The notes under the pieces were generated by a model. That model saw only the letters and a program-made list of their open reading frames with translations. It did no database searches and was not told where the DNA came from. From Volvox africanus (lineage: Eukaryota > Chlorophyta > Chlorophyceae > Chlamydomonadales > Volvocaceae): 64,000 nucleotides of DNA. Positions 21,401 through 31,900 of the stretch are shown here, in pieces. The stretch covers positions 648,501 to 712,500 of the forward strand of contig BSDZ01000094.1 in assembly GCA_030268105.1 (NCBI GenBank), read 5' to 3'. The position numbers and the translations under genes were made by a program. Position 1 is the first letter of the stretch. Every line of letters starts with the position of its first letter.

Positions 21401-22513
21401 AAAGCGTTGTACGGCTTGCGCCAGGCCTCGCGCGCCTGGAACAAGACCTTGCATGAGAAGTTGATTCAGATGGGTTTTGAGGTGTCCAATGCGGACCCAA
21501 GCCTATACATACATCGTGATCTAGATGGTCAGATATGCACGTACTTGTTAGTGTACGTAGATGACGTATTAATTGCATCTCACGATGAGCAGACCGTTTT
21601 GGAGGTGAAAGAGGAGATCAAGCAGTTGTATGAATGCCGTGACATGGGGGAAGCGGAGGTGTTTTTGGGTTTAGTCATCAAGCGGGACCGTGAGACCCGC
21701 ACCCTCACAGTGTCGCAGGAACACATGATCCATGAGCTGATCGAGCGGTATGGCATGGTTAATGCAGATCCAAGATCCATTCCCATGAGCCCGGGGACGA
21801 TCCTGATGCGGGCTGCTGACGGGGAAGTTTTGGATCGCTCGCGATATCCGTACATTGAGCTGGTAGGCAGCTTGATGTACATCACAAATTGCACCCGGCC
21901 TGACATTGCACAAGCCGTGGGAGTCCTCACACGCCACATGTCAGCACCCACTGAGCAGCACTGGAGAGCTGCGAAGGCGGTAGTTCGCTTCTTGCTGGCA
22001 ACACCTCAGTGCGGCATCGTTTTTGGTGGCGAACGTGTTGAAGAAGGTTTAATTGGTTATACAGATTCAGATTATGCAGGATGCATTGAGAGCCGCAAGT
22101 CAACTGGTGGTTACGTTTTCACTTTGCATGGAGGCTCAGTGAGTTGGTCGAGCAGGCTACAGCGTACAGTTACGAGTTCGACCATGGAAGCGGAATACGT
22201 GGCGGCATCGGAGGCTACCAAGGAGGCACTCTGGCTACGTCTTCTGCTCTCGGAGTTGGGTTACTCGTTACGTCCGACCACCATCAACTGTGATAGCCAG
22301 TCAGCGATTAAGATCACGAAGAACCCAGTAATTTCAGGAAAATCAAAGCACATTGCTGTGCGATATCACATGGTTCGTGAGCAAGTGGCACGTGGAGCGG
22401 TGGTCATGGAGGACTGTCGCAGCGACGACATGGTGGCAGATATCTTGACGAAGCCGCTGCCGTTGGAGAAGTTTGCAAAGCACCAGAAGAGCATGGGCGT
22501 GTGCAAGATCTGA
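18419..22513 (+). CDS. Copia Gag-Pol polyprotein
   Basis: A 1,364-residue polyprotein from ATG at 18419. Gag of the UBN2 type (residues about 1-220) is followed by a CX2CX4HX4C zinc knuckle at residue 226 and a Pro/Ala-rich linker. The protease region reads LFNTGAEVHVTG, with Asn324 (AAC, 19388-19390) where the catalytic Asp is expected. Next come the GAG-pre-integrase HHCC (HKRYRHLG ... CKPC), integrase with Asp (20069), HTDRG Asp and the AAERLNRT Glu, and RT with VKTAFLNGDL and YVDD at residues 1046-1049. RNase H has YTDSDYAG, STMEAEYVA and ADILTKPL. Everything except the protease residue looks functional. Either the protease is dead in this copy, or an unusual active site is used. Confidence 0.95.
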   Translation: MGKDEDTTKVFFGRDDYVTVTQVVNAHLERKLIDDTISDDEDVLAAIKPNDDKLARGTIKKYILPEDLLQFAGNTTARDLWVALAKKHIPNVRNFRMQIQQQLKDFEMLSGESIDDYFRRFYKIGYKASLISMKIEPEDALLHLIRGLSSDYDGVKSVLRHMESIESVDQLQDMLKTEEGELRLQRNKAREVSLMSLSRTHDGARVGPSQGAGAGNADGGRSKKACLYCNKEGHFIAECRKKANDEQRGIWRPALKGLRQKPRNPPALAAPPPAPPPVAPAAQPPAAAQAAAPPRPAQGQRRQLIARVYSSQQDDWERELWLFNTGAEVHVTGDKDKLRNYQHCGSDCKVWLKTANGSVVRPEGHGRVMFRSSCFETDVEVDVYHAPEIMGHILSLKALEGSFGPNVVPQFSGVLPHVEIGGAPAIELEKIDGLFYAEDSSYDSWMGRYGSDRCLSGKKVREELRKVKLAITKQDSNLGVLWHKRYRHLGFDALAKVASSDMVMGFGASVDDVVAAKGQFCKPCAEGKQTRQPNPSTGNVMSKRLDLVHMDLCGSLPVKSWNNAKYWVTFYDDCTKFSEVRCITDKTVVPETVKEVIKLWERQTGDKVRRIHTDRGLEYVNEELASTLRDMGIFHEKTAPYTPQQNGAAERLNRTLEECVRTMLADSGLPQEMWSEAVITANTLRNVSPTKGSNLTPWERFIGEKPDVSKLRVFGCPAYVMIPKQQRHKLDPVSVPGQFVGYAPGMSAWRVWVPKDRRVRISCDVKFDEWGVRGSMEFDASESEEEDVSGSNPEADEGNEIQEESPPEQPPEPAPQPEPELDVPIALRKSQRQNTKYAKSILGVNVDIPATYEEAITSPLVDFWIEAMEEEFASLQEKGTWSLVEKPADKQALGVKWVYSVKLDKHGVVERFKARLVVKGFMQREGVDFEEVFAPVSKHSTLRVFLAMVAADDMELHQLDVKTAFLNGDLEEEIYTVQPPGFESGGPGLVCRLHKALYGLRQASRAWNKTLHEKLIQMGFEVSNADPSLYIHRDLDGQICTYLLVYVDDVLIASHDEQTVLEVKEEIKQLYECRDMGEAEVFLGLVIKRDRETRTLTVSQEHMIHELIERYGMVNADPRSIPMSPGTILMRAADGEVLDRSRYPYIELVGSLMYITNCTRPDIAQAVGVLTRHMSAPTEQHWRAAKAVVRFLLATPQCGIVFGGERVEEGLIGYTDSDYAGCIESRKSTGGYVFTLHGGSVSWSSRLQRTVTSSTMEAEYVAASEATKEALWLRLLLSELGYSLRPTTINCDSQSAIKITKNPVISGKSKHIAVRYHMVREQVARGAVVMEDCRSDDMVADILTKPLPLEKFAKHQKSMGVCKI

Positions 22514-22517
22514 CCGC

Positions 22518-22524
22518 GTGGGAG
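22518..22524 (+). promoter_or_regulatory. Copia polypurine tract (short)
   Basis: GTGGGAG just before the 3' LTR is the only purine-rich run in the expected place. It is short, so the assignment is moderate. Confidence 0.55.
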
Positions 22525-22686
22525 TGTTGGAATTTGGCTTTACGAGTTCGGTCAGACTTGCCTTTATGATGTTTTTGGTTAGAAGTCGTTTGTGTACGAC
22601 TGACTATATCGGTCTCTTGTTCCTTGCCTTGAGAGCCTAGAATCTCTTGTAACATGTAAGCGATAATACACACGAAAAGTCCAATA
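22525..22686 (+). repeat. Copia 3' LTR
   Basis: Direct repeat of 18168-18329 with no difference found by eye. It is followed by the target duplication GGTAC at 22687. Confidence 0.95.
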
Positions 22687-22691
22687 GGTAC

Positions 22692-23630
22692 CTTAATCGA
22701 CAGAGTACCCTTGCACATATGCAGGGTTGCGGTCTCCATGTCGATGCGCGCGCGGTACTGCCGTAATGTTGAAGACCCCATTATGTACGGTGCAGTCTCT
22801 GCTAAGCCCTGCAGCATGTACGGCCGGGTCACAACACGCAAAGGGCCTATCGATAGGCTAAGGGTAATCCTGCCCACGATGGGATGCTTACCCCCGTCAG
22901 CAAGGGTAACCTGTGGAGAATCAGATGACTCTGGGGTCAACCCCAGCGCATTCACCTCTGCGACAGAGATGAAGTCGTCGCTGGCACCGGTGTCAACAAG
23001 TGCCTTCAGAGTACGGCCATTCAAACCGATCTGAACCACTGGGACATGGTTATCTATGAGTAACTGCCCAGCAGATAACGATAGTGTACTTAGGGCGGGT
23101 CCGTAACCTACAGCACCCTCATCAGGAGCTTCGTACCAAACGTCAACCGAGTAGGATGTCCCTGGCCACGGAGCCAGCGTACCCTCCCGATCCACACCAT
23201 TAAACAAAACGGTGCCCGGCTCGAACCGGTGGACACGCCGCATACCCCTCAACGATGCCTCTGCCTTGCGCCGACAGAAAGCAGGGAGTAAAACACATGC
23301 GGCGGTGCCTGGATATTGACGCCTACATCTCCTATAAACGGCCAACTGTTCCGACATCTCACGCAGAGACGAGGGGATGAACAAAACCACGTGGTTGGAC
23401 AGATCGATAGACAACAGGGGACGGCGAGGTGTAAACAAATTACACAATGAATCGAAGCAGAGAAGTCCCGTGCGTCCGTCAAGCGTGATGCGTCGCACAA
23501 TGACTCACTCGATGTGTCCAAGTACGCAAGGCAACAATGCCTTCACGGCTGGCCGTAAGGATGACCACCGACCACGTGTTAGTTCAGAAGTCCCGGACGG
23601 TGCCCCCTCCACAGGAACCCGGGCAAGCCC
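22692..23630 (-). pseudogene. Outer gypsy protease region, interrupted
   Basis: Minus-strand protease frame of the outer element with the DTGAS active site. It is in phase with the outer gag across the shared UAG (23631-23633). An extra in-frame TGA at 23505-23507 replaces CGA of the inner copy, a CpG-type C to T change. The copia insertion separates its last 30 or so codons (18167 down to 18072), which end in the same UGA as the inner copy. Confidence 0.9.
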
Positions 23631-24868
23631 CTATTTCGGCTGAGGTACAAACGGCGGCAGTAACGGGCAATCCTTTGTAGGATGACTCTCCGCGCACTGT
23701 AGACAAACATTGGCCGCTTTCCGACGCTCGAACTCGGAACTATTGCAATTCCATTTTGGCACAAACGAGTCATCCGTGCGAGTCCGCTTCGCATTGGGGT
23801 CAGAGCGCTGTGTGGCTGCTGATGGCGGTGCACCACCACGCTTCCTGCTCTTAGCCGGGTCCGAGCTCGGACCTGCTCCTCCTGACCTGCGGACACCCGA
23901 GCTAGCACCCCCGCGCGCCTGGTGTTGCCGGTTGCTACGTCGCGTCGCAGCAGTAGGCGTGGGGCGGGTTGCTCCGAGTTCCTGGTCGAGAGCTACAGCT
24001 TCCCCAAGCGGATCCTGCACTTGCACGGCATTTGCACGAGGGACAGACTTGACTTCTTCCTCACCGGCAAGGAGTCGTATCTCCGTACCCTTAGCAAAAG
24101 TGACCAAGGCATCATACGACTTGATCGGCACCCCAGCCAAGTCAGTAGCGCACCATTTAGCCAAAAGTTTCGTCAGGCCTCGCTTAAACCAAAAGACATG
24201 CTCGGTTTCAGTGAGATCAGCAATGGGGGTCACTAGTGCTTCGAAGTGTGACTGGTACGCAGGTACATTTTCACCCCGACGCATGTGGTAGCTGTGGTGG
24301 CTGCCAAAACCTTACGAGCCTCCACATCACGTGCTTGAACCTCAGTAGCAAACCGTGCGAGCAAAGCAGCGATCATCTCGTCAAAAGTATATTCGCCCCA
24401 GGCAGTGGTCCATTCGCGATACCAGTCCTTCGCTGAGCCCTCGAGGGTGTTACCAACGAAGAGACACCTGATACCATCATTATCACCACCATGAACAGCC
24501 TGGAGATACTTTTCAGCGTCACGCACGTATGCACGAGTTGCATCGGCTATGCTATGTCCTGCTGTCTTTTCAGTTAGCAAGATATTGAGCCTAGGAACGG
24601 GAATTGACAATCTCATCACCTCAGGGATGTCATCATGCCCTCGAGATTGAGGTAATGGCAGAACCCTTGGTCCAGCAGTGTTGTCCATATTGGTGTTAAC
24701 TGCTGAATGCGGCACAATTAAGTGAGCAGGGGTCTGAAGGAAAAGGGGATCTTGAGTGGCTCGCGCGCCAACAGTCTCAAGACCCCTATCCGGCACTCTA
24801 GCAGCCACAACAAAATCGGGTTGGCTAGCTAGGCTAGTGTGCGGCGTATCGTCGTGTTCCACGGACAT
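23631..24868 (-). pseudogene. Outer gypsy gag, frameshifted
   Basis: Gag of the outer element in two overlapping frames, 24868-24233 and 24284-23631. A 2-nt length difference relative to the inner gag (GCCACCACAGCTACC here against GCCGGTAGCTACC) breaks the frame. It retains the zinc knuckle with CX2CX3HX4C spacing, so the shortened knuckle is a family trait. It ends with the same UAG as the inner gag. Confidence 0.9.
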
Positions 24869-25267
24869 GGAGCACGAAGCGATACCCTAGGTTTGCGTAA
24901 TAGAAGCCGACTTCTACTGCAAAGGCAAGAGTACAAAGCGATTCGGTGAGCCTACCGACAGTACTCTTGAGAAGATTCAGTAAACTCAGCAAGTACTTGC
25001 CCAGCTGAGTCCTGATCTCCGTAGTTTGGGCGATGAGGGTCGCCAAATGGTCCGGACGAAAGCCGGTCTCAGTCGCCGCGGCAAGCAATGCCGGTGCACT
25101 GAGATTACCTGCAACTCAGAGCGTACACTTACACAACAAGTGCAGCAATCTAAGCAAAAGCAATTAAACCATTACAAACCGGAAGCGGCGGCGTCCAAAA
25201 CGGCGCGGCCTAGGTCTTCGGCAAAAGTATCTAGCGGTCCTCGTGGTTCGTCGCTGGAGCTCGCCAT
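24834..25267 (-). pseudogene. Outer gypsy leader ORF with the same candidate intron
   Basis: ATG at 25267, first part to 25180, candidate 71-nt intron 25179-25109 (GTTTGT ... GAGTTGCAG), second part 25108-24834. All lengths match the inner copy exactly. The second part differs at about six residues, and the first part only synonymously as far as I can see. Confidence 0.5.
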
Positions 25268-25316
25268 AGAAAGAGCCTAATTCCGATTAGACAAAGAGAG
25301 ACAGTTAGGCAACGAA

Positions 25317-25331
25317 CCTGTCTCGATACCA
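25317..25331 (-). promoter_or_regulatory. Primer-binding site of outer gypsy element
   Basis: TGGTATCGAGACAGG on the minus strand, three bases from the 5' LTR boundary at 25335. Identical to the inner element site. Confidence 0.8.
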
Positions 25332-25334
25332 ATT

Positions 25335-26167
25335 TGTTGTACCTCTCGTTCGTGTTTGCTCATCAGTATCTGCGCGTCTGAAGACTTGCGACACCAATGC
25401 GCGAGCACTTGCAAGTACAGCAAGGCAAGCGCGAGCAAACAGAGACAGCGGAAGACCTCAAACAAGAAGAGATATAACTTACAGTCTTACAGATCGAAGC
25501 GGTGCAATGGACGCAATCGCCGTCAGCGCCGGAAGCAAGCAATCATCACGCGGCGGTGAATAGCGAAGTTTAGGCTTAGCTCGGGCTAAGTAGAATAGCG
25601 TATAGCAATAATAATGTAGAACACACGAGTGTTCTCCGGTGTCGAATATCTTATCTTGCTTAGCCGTCCTCGCATCTGTTATACTCGTAGCATCGCGATG
25701 CCGTACGATTCACACTAGGAGGCCGATCCTAAGTGTGACAACCCTACTGCGTATAGGCGATGTCCATGTATAACAACGTATAAGCCTTTCCGGCATTCGC
25801 ATGATGCAAGGGTCCGAATAACGATATTCGGTTGCAAGGCATGCATCGCGACGAGTGCGGCACTCTCAACGTGTGCTGTAATGAAGTAATATTATATCAA
25901 ATAATATTACTTATCGTTCCATAGCACGAGCATAATGCGCACTTCAATGATTCGGTATTTCATGCATGCTAGGCGGATTTGCCATGATGCGATGTCGCGA
26001 TGGATAATGATAATATGCCAAATGCATATATAAATGTATGCGAATACATCTATATCATGCAGGTTCATTCATATGCAATAATCATTCATGCGTTCATCAA
26101 GATAACACTTCGCCTTGCAGGGTCGCATCGACCTACGCATCGGCGGGAAACGAACCGTAGCACAACA
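25335..26167 (-). repeat. Outer gypsy 5' LTR (right end)
   Basis: An 833-bp LTR paired with 6673-7505 and flanked at 26168-26172 by TATAG. It contains the intact forms of the outer hairpins at 25711-25737 and 25814-25831. Confidence 0.95.
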
Positions 26168-26172
26168 TATAG

Positions 26173-28958
26173 CACTCCAGAAAATAATGGTTCGTTATGT
26201 TGAGAAGCGCGCAAGTCGCTGCTGGTGGCTGGTAACCTGACACGTCTACCCTTTTCTTGTCGGTGAATGTTTTGACGTGCAGGATGGATTCATGTGAAAA
26301 ACTGCTCTATAGAGGGTTGCTCCCGTTGCTCTCGTAGGCACTTCAGTACATTAACTGAAGGTGCTCCTCATTTACAAGTGTCCCATATCTATGTTGCGAA
26401 CGCTCGTTCGCGTACGCCATATGTGGTTGCCATACCTTGTTATGTTGTCCTTGAAGAAATGAAGGATTATGTAGGTGGTGTATTTGGCGCTATCTGATGT
26501 GGGAAACACAAGGGAAAGTTGGCGATTGCTGAAGGCACCATGAGGCCTATGGCTAGATACTGATCCAGATGTTGTCTTGCCCTACCTTGCACTGTCGCAT
26601 GCTGCACGAGATATACTCTTATTGCCGGTCTTGCTTGCTTGTCGTCTAGCAATTACCTAGCTACCATCTGTTTGTGAAGGGGGCGATGCATGTGGGTGGA
26701 ATGTGAATGTGGGGAGGAGCAATCAACTTCCGCAGTGAACCGAGGCAATGTGCGGTCTTGTAAATGAGCCCCAAACCGATACACGCAGTTATGGGACTTG
26801 TACGGCCCATTATTCATCGTCATTATTTATCATGCAGGCGATCTTCGTCATAAGGATAGGTATATTCCAAGCGTGCTTGCCACGCATTCCTGGATGCCAG
26901 AAAAATGTAGTTTGTGGTGCCAGCAGTGCCAGTGCCGTCGTCGTCAGGTGCTACCTTTGACCAGGATGGCCAACACCGGTTGCAAGGGGTGTGGTACGCG
27001 TGATTGTTCTGGTTCATCTTCGCAATATGCTCTGGTTGTTGCGTTAATGCTTCGGAAGGGCAATGGAATCCTCATATCCCGCATGTCATGTTTAGTTGAA
27101 TGGCGATGCCCCGACATCGTTGTTGCTGCACATACGATATCGCAGCTGCTGCTTGTCTGCCGGCAGCAGCCGCTAACTTGCTAGCAATACGGCTGCATAC
27201 AGCCATCTGGACGCGCTATATTGCAGTTTAGGAGGTGTGTGATACGTAGCGATTGACCTGGCGGACGCCCCCGTTAATACGTGAAACCGTGAAGTCATGC
27301 ATACCTGGCATACCTGACTACATACCTCAAATAGTTGTGAGCTCATAAATGTACTCCCTTTGATATAATTCTGCTGGCCGTAGCCTGGTACCATTAGGTC
27401 CGTCATATACTGAAAACATGTGTGCGACAGGCACAGGTATACGCACAGGTTAGTTACACTTTCCTGTGCATGGATTGCTCAAGTGTGTGCCCACAATATT
27501 CTATGTAGTATGTGCTTTATGTCACTTGCAGGCGTATGGTTTGGAACGGTGGGTGGAGCAACTATTGGGAAACAGCCTTCAAATTGGACTATCAAAGGCT
27601 ATGAAGGATGCACGCGGGCTAGGCAGTAGGGACTGTTTAAATGGGTGAATGAAGTATGCCGTACATTGCATTGCTGACAAGCCCGCCCAGCGTGCATATG
27701 CAGAACCTGTGTGCGTGTCCATCCGCCATACAACGTACTTGTTTCTCTTCCAGTTCAGTCATTTCTTGGGGGCGTGTTGTTTGATAGTGGTTCGCGTAGC
27801 TGAAGTAGTTTCGCGTAGCTGAAATAAATGTATGTCTCACGAAGTGCGTGCGTAAATACCACATTGCTTAGTAAATAAACTTGTATGAATAAATTTGTGT
27901 CCACCCGCGCGTGATGAGGACGTGTAGTTATGACGTGCTTGTGATTACCTCTAGGGACAACGATTTCAACGTCCATGTGGCGACGAAGTGCTTTGGAATT
28001 TAACCGCACGCATTACGTGGTAATGATTCAAGGTCCCAGTTTGTATATTTATAACTGGATCTTATATATATGCCTATCAAGGCCGGTATCCGATCATCAT
28101 TCGGTGCTCTATAAAAGCTCCACATACATATATTCACGTATGCGTGGGCGTCGTGAGCGTAAATCGCCACCTGTCCCACAGATCTTCGCGGCAGTGACCC
28201 ACCTGCTGCTATACAACCCGGGCCTCTATGCTGAGCATTCCTGAGAACTTGTGGCCTAGGTTCCTCTCATAATGCGCCACCAATGGACAAGGATACGGCA
28301 AATAAAATCATACGAGTGACAAGAATACATTCGTAAACGATTGGGAGGAAAGCTTCCTAGCTCGAAGACCCCCATTATAGCGAACTGTTGATAACATGCT
28401 ACGTTTCGATCCTTAGCCATGTATCATGCGTGCAAGCACAACGTTGAGATTTAAAATCAACAGGCTTTGAAGGCCGTGCTATCCGTTTCCTGTGCTTTCT
28501 GTTCGCAGTTTTGTGTCCTCATGGACCTGTTAAGTTGTAGTTGAATCCGTACGACATGCATTTTTAAGTTCTATCCCTGCCTTGAAGTCACCATTGCCCT
28601 TGATGCTGAAATAAGTTAGGTAGTAGATATTGCTAATTTTATACGGCTAGCAGTGCGCGTCCGAACATCTGCTGTATACTAAGCTTTCCTGAATTTCAGG
28701 TGACCTAAACTTTAACGGCTGCATTCTGTGGATCTTAAATTGATTTGTTATGCTATGAAAATATAGTTCAAAGACAACACACGGAAAAGCCAGTCAGCCT
28801 CATCGTGGTCAAGCTGCAGCTGGGCAACTGGATTGCAGGCCGAGCGGTCATTTATTAGTAGGAACGTTACCGGTAACCCTACGGATAATATGAAGGCTTA
28901 AGTCGGGATATGCCCTGCGTGATTGAAGCTTCAGCTGTGTGGCCTCACCGCGGGCGCA
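26173..28958. other. Intergenic between transposon block and CDC45
   Basis: About 2.8 kb without a recognisable gene. Open frames on both strands are short and lack motifs. A 14-bp direct repeat (TTCGCGTAGCTGAA) occurs twice near 27790-27820. The CDC45 promoter and 5' untranslated region should lie at the right end, but no element is identified. Confidence 0.5.
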
Positions 28959-31900
28959 ATGATTGTTCCGGGAGTGCACCTCAAGAAGGTTTACCAGGCC
29001 ATAAAAACTGACTCAAATGGAAGCGAGGATCAGAGTGTTCTTTGCCTGTCAGCATGCGTGGATGCAGATTCCGTTTGCGCGTCACAGTTACTGCTGGTGA
29101 GAACCTCAATTGCCGTGGGTAACCGGTAATTCCATCCTAGCTAACACAGTTTGGCAGTCCGCTAAACCTTCTGGCATGCATCTCGCAATTATGAATGTGT
29201 GTGGGTGGTTGTGCAGAACCTTTTCAACCGTGAGGGCCTCCATTTCTCCCTCATACCAGTCGCCTGCTACGAGGAGGTCAGGGAGCATTGTGCTCCCCTA
29301 AGCAATGCACAGGTACTGACTTCATCTTGCAGCAACAGCATGCATTTTGAGAATAAGCCACGATTCCCCAAGTCCTGTACTGTTTGCAGGAGGTGAAGAC
29401 GGTGCTGCTGCTGAATTGCGGCGCTACCGAGGACGTGCGCAGCCTTTGTAACCTTCCCAGCAACGTTCGGATCGTGATCGTAGACCACCACAGGCCAGTC
29501 TGGCACGGGCACAATAATGACGATGACATGGACACTCTCGTGCTGGTTGATGACGATGACCCGGTACCCAAATCTGCTGTACCGGTGTATGACCAGCAGC
29601 TCGACAATGAAGGTGTGATGCAGGAAGTAATAAATCCCAGACATGAGCAGACGCAGGGCGTCCGTGTATCATTTCATATTCTGGGCCATGAATTATAAGA
29701 TTCCATCATTACATGTGTGTAGGATAGGGGGGTACATCACCCGTGGCCACTAACCTGGCAGTCCCTACCTTCCCCAGTGTTTCGGGGCACCCTCATCCAG
29801 TCTCCCATGCCGACTTCTCCGAAATCAGTGGTTTTCCCAGGTTCAGCACCCACCACCAGCATCCAGGGGAATCTGCCGAATCAACTAAGGCGTCAACTCC
29901 GCTACTGGTCAGCTCGCAGGTCACTTTAATTGGGGTCGTCACCGTCCATCGACATGGGGGCACCCTGCCCTTAATGTTAGGGTCTTTGGCCCGCTCTCGG
30001 TCGGGGTAGAACCTGGAACTCCAGGGGCATATTAGTCGTGCCATAACAGTCGTGCCTGAACAGTCGTACATTTTTTTATTACATGTCATCGGCGATGACT
30101 TGGGATAGTGTTTCTTTCTCCGATCATGTCCTCTGCCGCAGTCGCACAATCAGACGATTCCGCAAGTGAGTCGGATAACTCTGATATTGATGACCTGGTC
30201 GATAGTGATGGAGAGAAGGAGCGGGGCGACAAAGGAGGCGAGCGTGGTCGTAAACGAAAGCGCGGACATAATGAGGACGGATCACCGCATACGCGTGGCC
30301 CTGCGGCCAGAGCTGAGACCGCCGCCGCCAGGCGAAGACGCGCGGAAGAGGTCGATTTGTACTACAGTGACCGAAATGGCTACGGAAAGCCTTCATCTTT
30401 ATTACTTCACACACTATGTCACGAGTTGCAACATGATGATAACTTCCACATCTGGTAGGCAGGATAGCGAGTGTGGCACATGGACGGGAGCATCTGGGTT
30501 GTGTAGGTCATCATTATGCGAAAAGTATCTGCATGCCTGCCACCGTCCTCTTGCATCCCTATTTTGGATAGGTGCGCGATCGTGGCCCTTACGGAGCAGC
30601 TGCTGTTCCAGCAGATAAGCAAACAGCAGTACAACACCTGGCGGGACGTAATAGCCCATCATGTTGCAATGCACCAGGACAGCGACCAATTGGACCTTGT
30701 GCAGGTACGCAGAGGTTCTAGTTTCGGCAGAGACACCCAAGAAACTTGCGCAGCCCATTATTTTGAACTTGGCCGTCAGGGAACTTGGTTATCTCCATGT
30801 CCCCAATCTTCTCCAATCATGCGGTTTTGATGTGTGGCTTTGCGGTGTCCGTCACCTTTTCCTTGTTTCGGGGCATAGGAGGGGAGCTTACTCTCGATGC
30901 CTCGGCACAAGGTGCAAGTGGAGGCTTGCGAGGACCTGCGACTGACGCTATTGCGATACTGGACTATCGAGGACAGCTTGCGGTAAACGGCTTGGTATAC
31001 AGCCAGAATACCGGCGAAGTCTTGGAAGGTTATACTGGGTTGCTGATGCACCACATCTAAGGTCCCCTTATATCGCTTTACAGCCCTTCTGTGTGAGATC
31101 GATTTTCCATTCGTCGTTTCTTGGATGGCACGAAGCCATCCAAGAATGTGACACCATGCTCCTTGTCCATGCAGGTACACATGCTACGTTGCTGCGAGGC
31201 TTCAAACTTGGCGCCAGAAAGGACTAGATAATCTCCGCAGCTTGCTCACCTACATGTGCATCCCGCTGAAACATGCAAGCACCGCATACAGTGAGTGGAC
31301 AGTTTTGGGTTAGGCCGGCGACCCGATTTATTGGTCAATGAGTTCTCTGCGGAAAGTGATGTTCTTTCCCGGGGCACCGGTAACCAAAATGTATTGATGT
31401 CAGGAACACTGATACTTGCTACATGTACGCTAACCTTATCACTTCCTAGCCAGCAAAAGGGGAATTCCTCCATGAACCTTCACTGAGTCACACAGGTACC
31501 TGCACCAAAAAACATGATAATTATATTTACACATAACCTGGGGGCATTCCTGGCCGCTACGTGCGTGCGCTGTGCTGTGGCAGAGGGGCTGCGCGAGGTG
31601 TACAACGGGCAGCTGCGCAGCCAGTTACCTCGGTTTGCGCCGCAGCACATGCTCGCATGGGACTCGCTCCATTTCAACAGCTTCCGCTTACAATACAAGC
31701 ACGAGGAGCTAGGCGCGTCCGATATGGTCTTTGCAATTCTGGGCTTGCTGACGGAAGGGGAGCCTGGCGACCCAGACTCGCAGCGAACGGCCTTCAAGTA
31801 CGTGGGCTGAGAGACAAAATTGCCGCATGTGATTTGTCCGGGTCAGGGTCAGGGGCGGAGTTTCCATCGCCTAGGAGAGGGATAGGCCCGTGCAGGCATG

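Larger units (their letters stand above)
18168..22686 (+). mobile_element. Ty1/copia retrotransposon (Osser-like)
   Basis: A 4,519-bp element inserted in the protease end of the outer gypsy. LTRs 18168-18329 and 22525-22686 (162 bp each) appear identical. The target duplication GGTAC is at 18163-18167 and 22687-22691. A single uninterrupted polyprotein ORF has the order gag, protease, integrase, RT, RNase H typical of copia. The short LTRs, single ORF and half-tRNA priming site resemble Osser of Volvox; this family placement is an inference. Identical LTRs indicate very recent insertion. Confidence 0.96.
6673..26167 (-). mobile_element. Outer Ty3/gypsy chromovirus, decayed, containing two later insertions
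   Basis: A minus-strand LTR retrotransposon bounded by two 833-bp LTRs (6673-7505 and 25335-26167) and by the 5-bp duplication TATAG at 6668-6672 and 26168-26172. It is split by a plus-strand element of its own family (8040-15510) and by a copia element (18168-22686). Without both inserts and their duplicated target bases it is about 7,495 bp. It has the same gene order as the inner copy: leader ORF, gag, protease, RT, RNase H, integrase, chromodomain. Disabling lesions: a 2-nt length change in gag near 24240-24285, CGA to TGA at 23505-23507, a frameshift near 16850-16920, and TAC to TAA just upstream of 16087. By eye its two LTRs differ at roughly eight or nine sites, far more than the LTRs of the inserts. 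This agrees with it being the oldest layer. Mobilisation on its own is unlikely. Confidence 0.95.
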
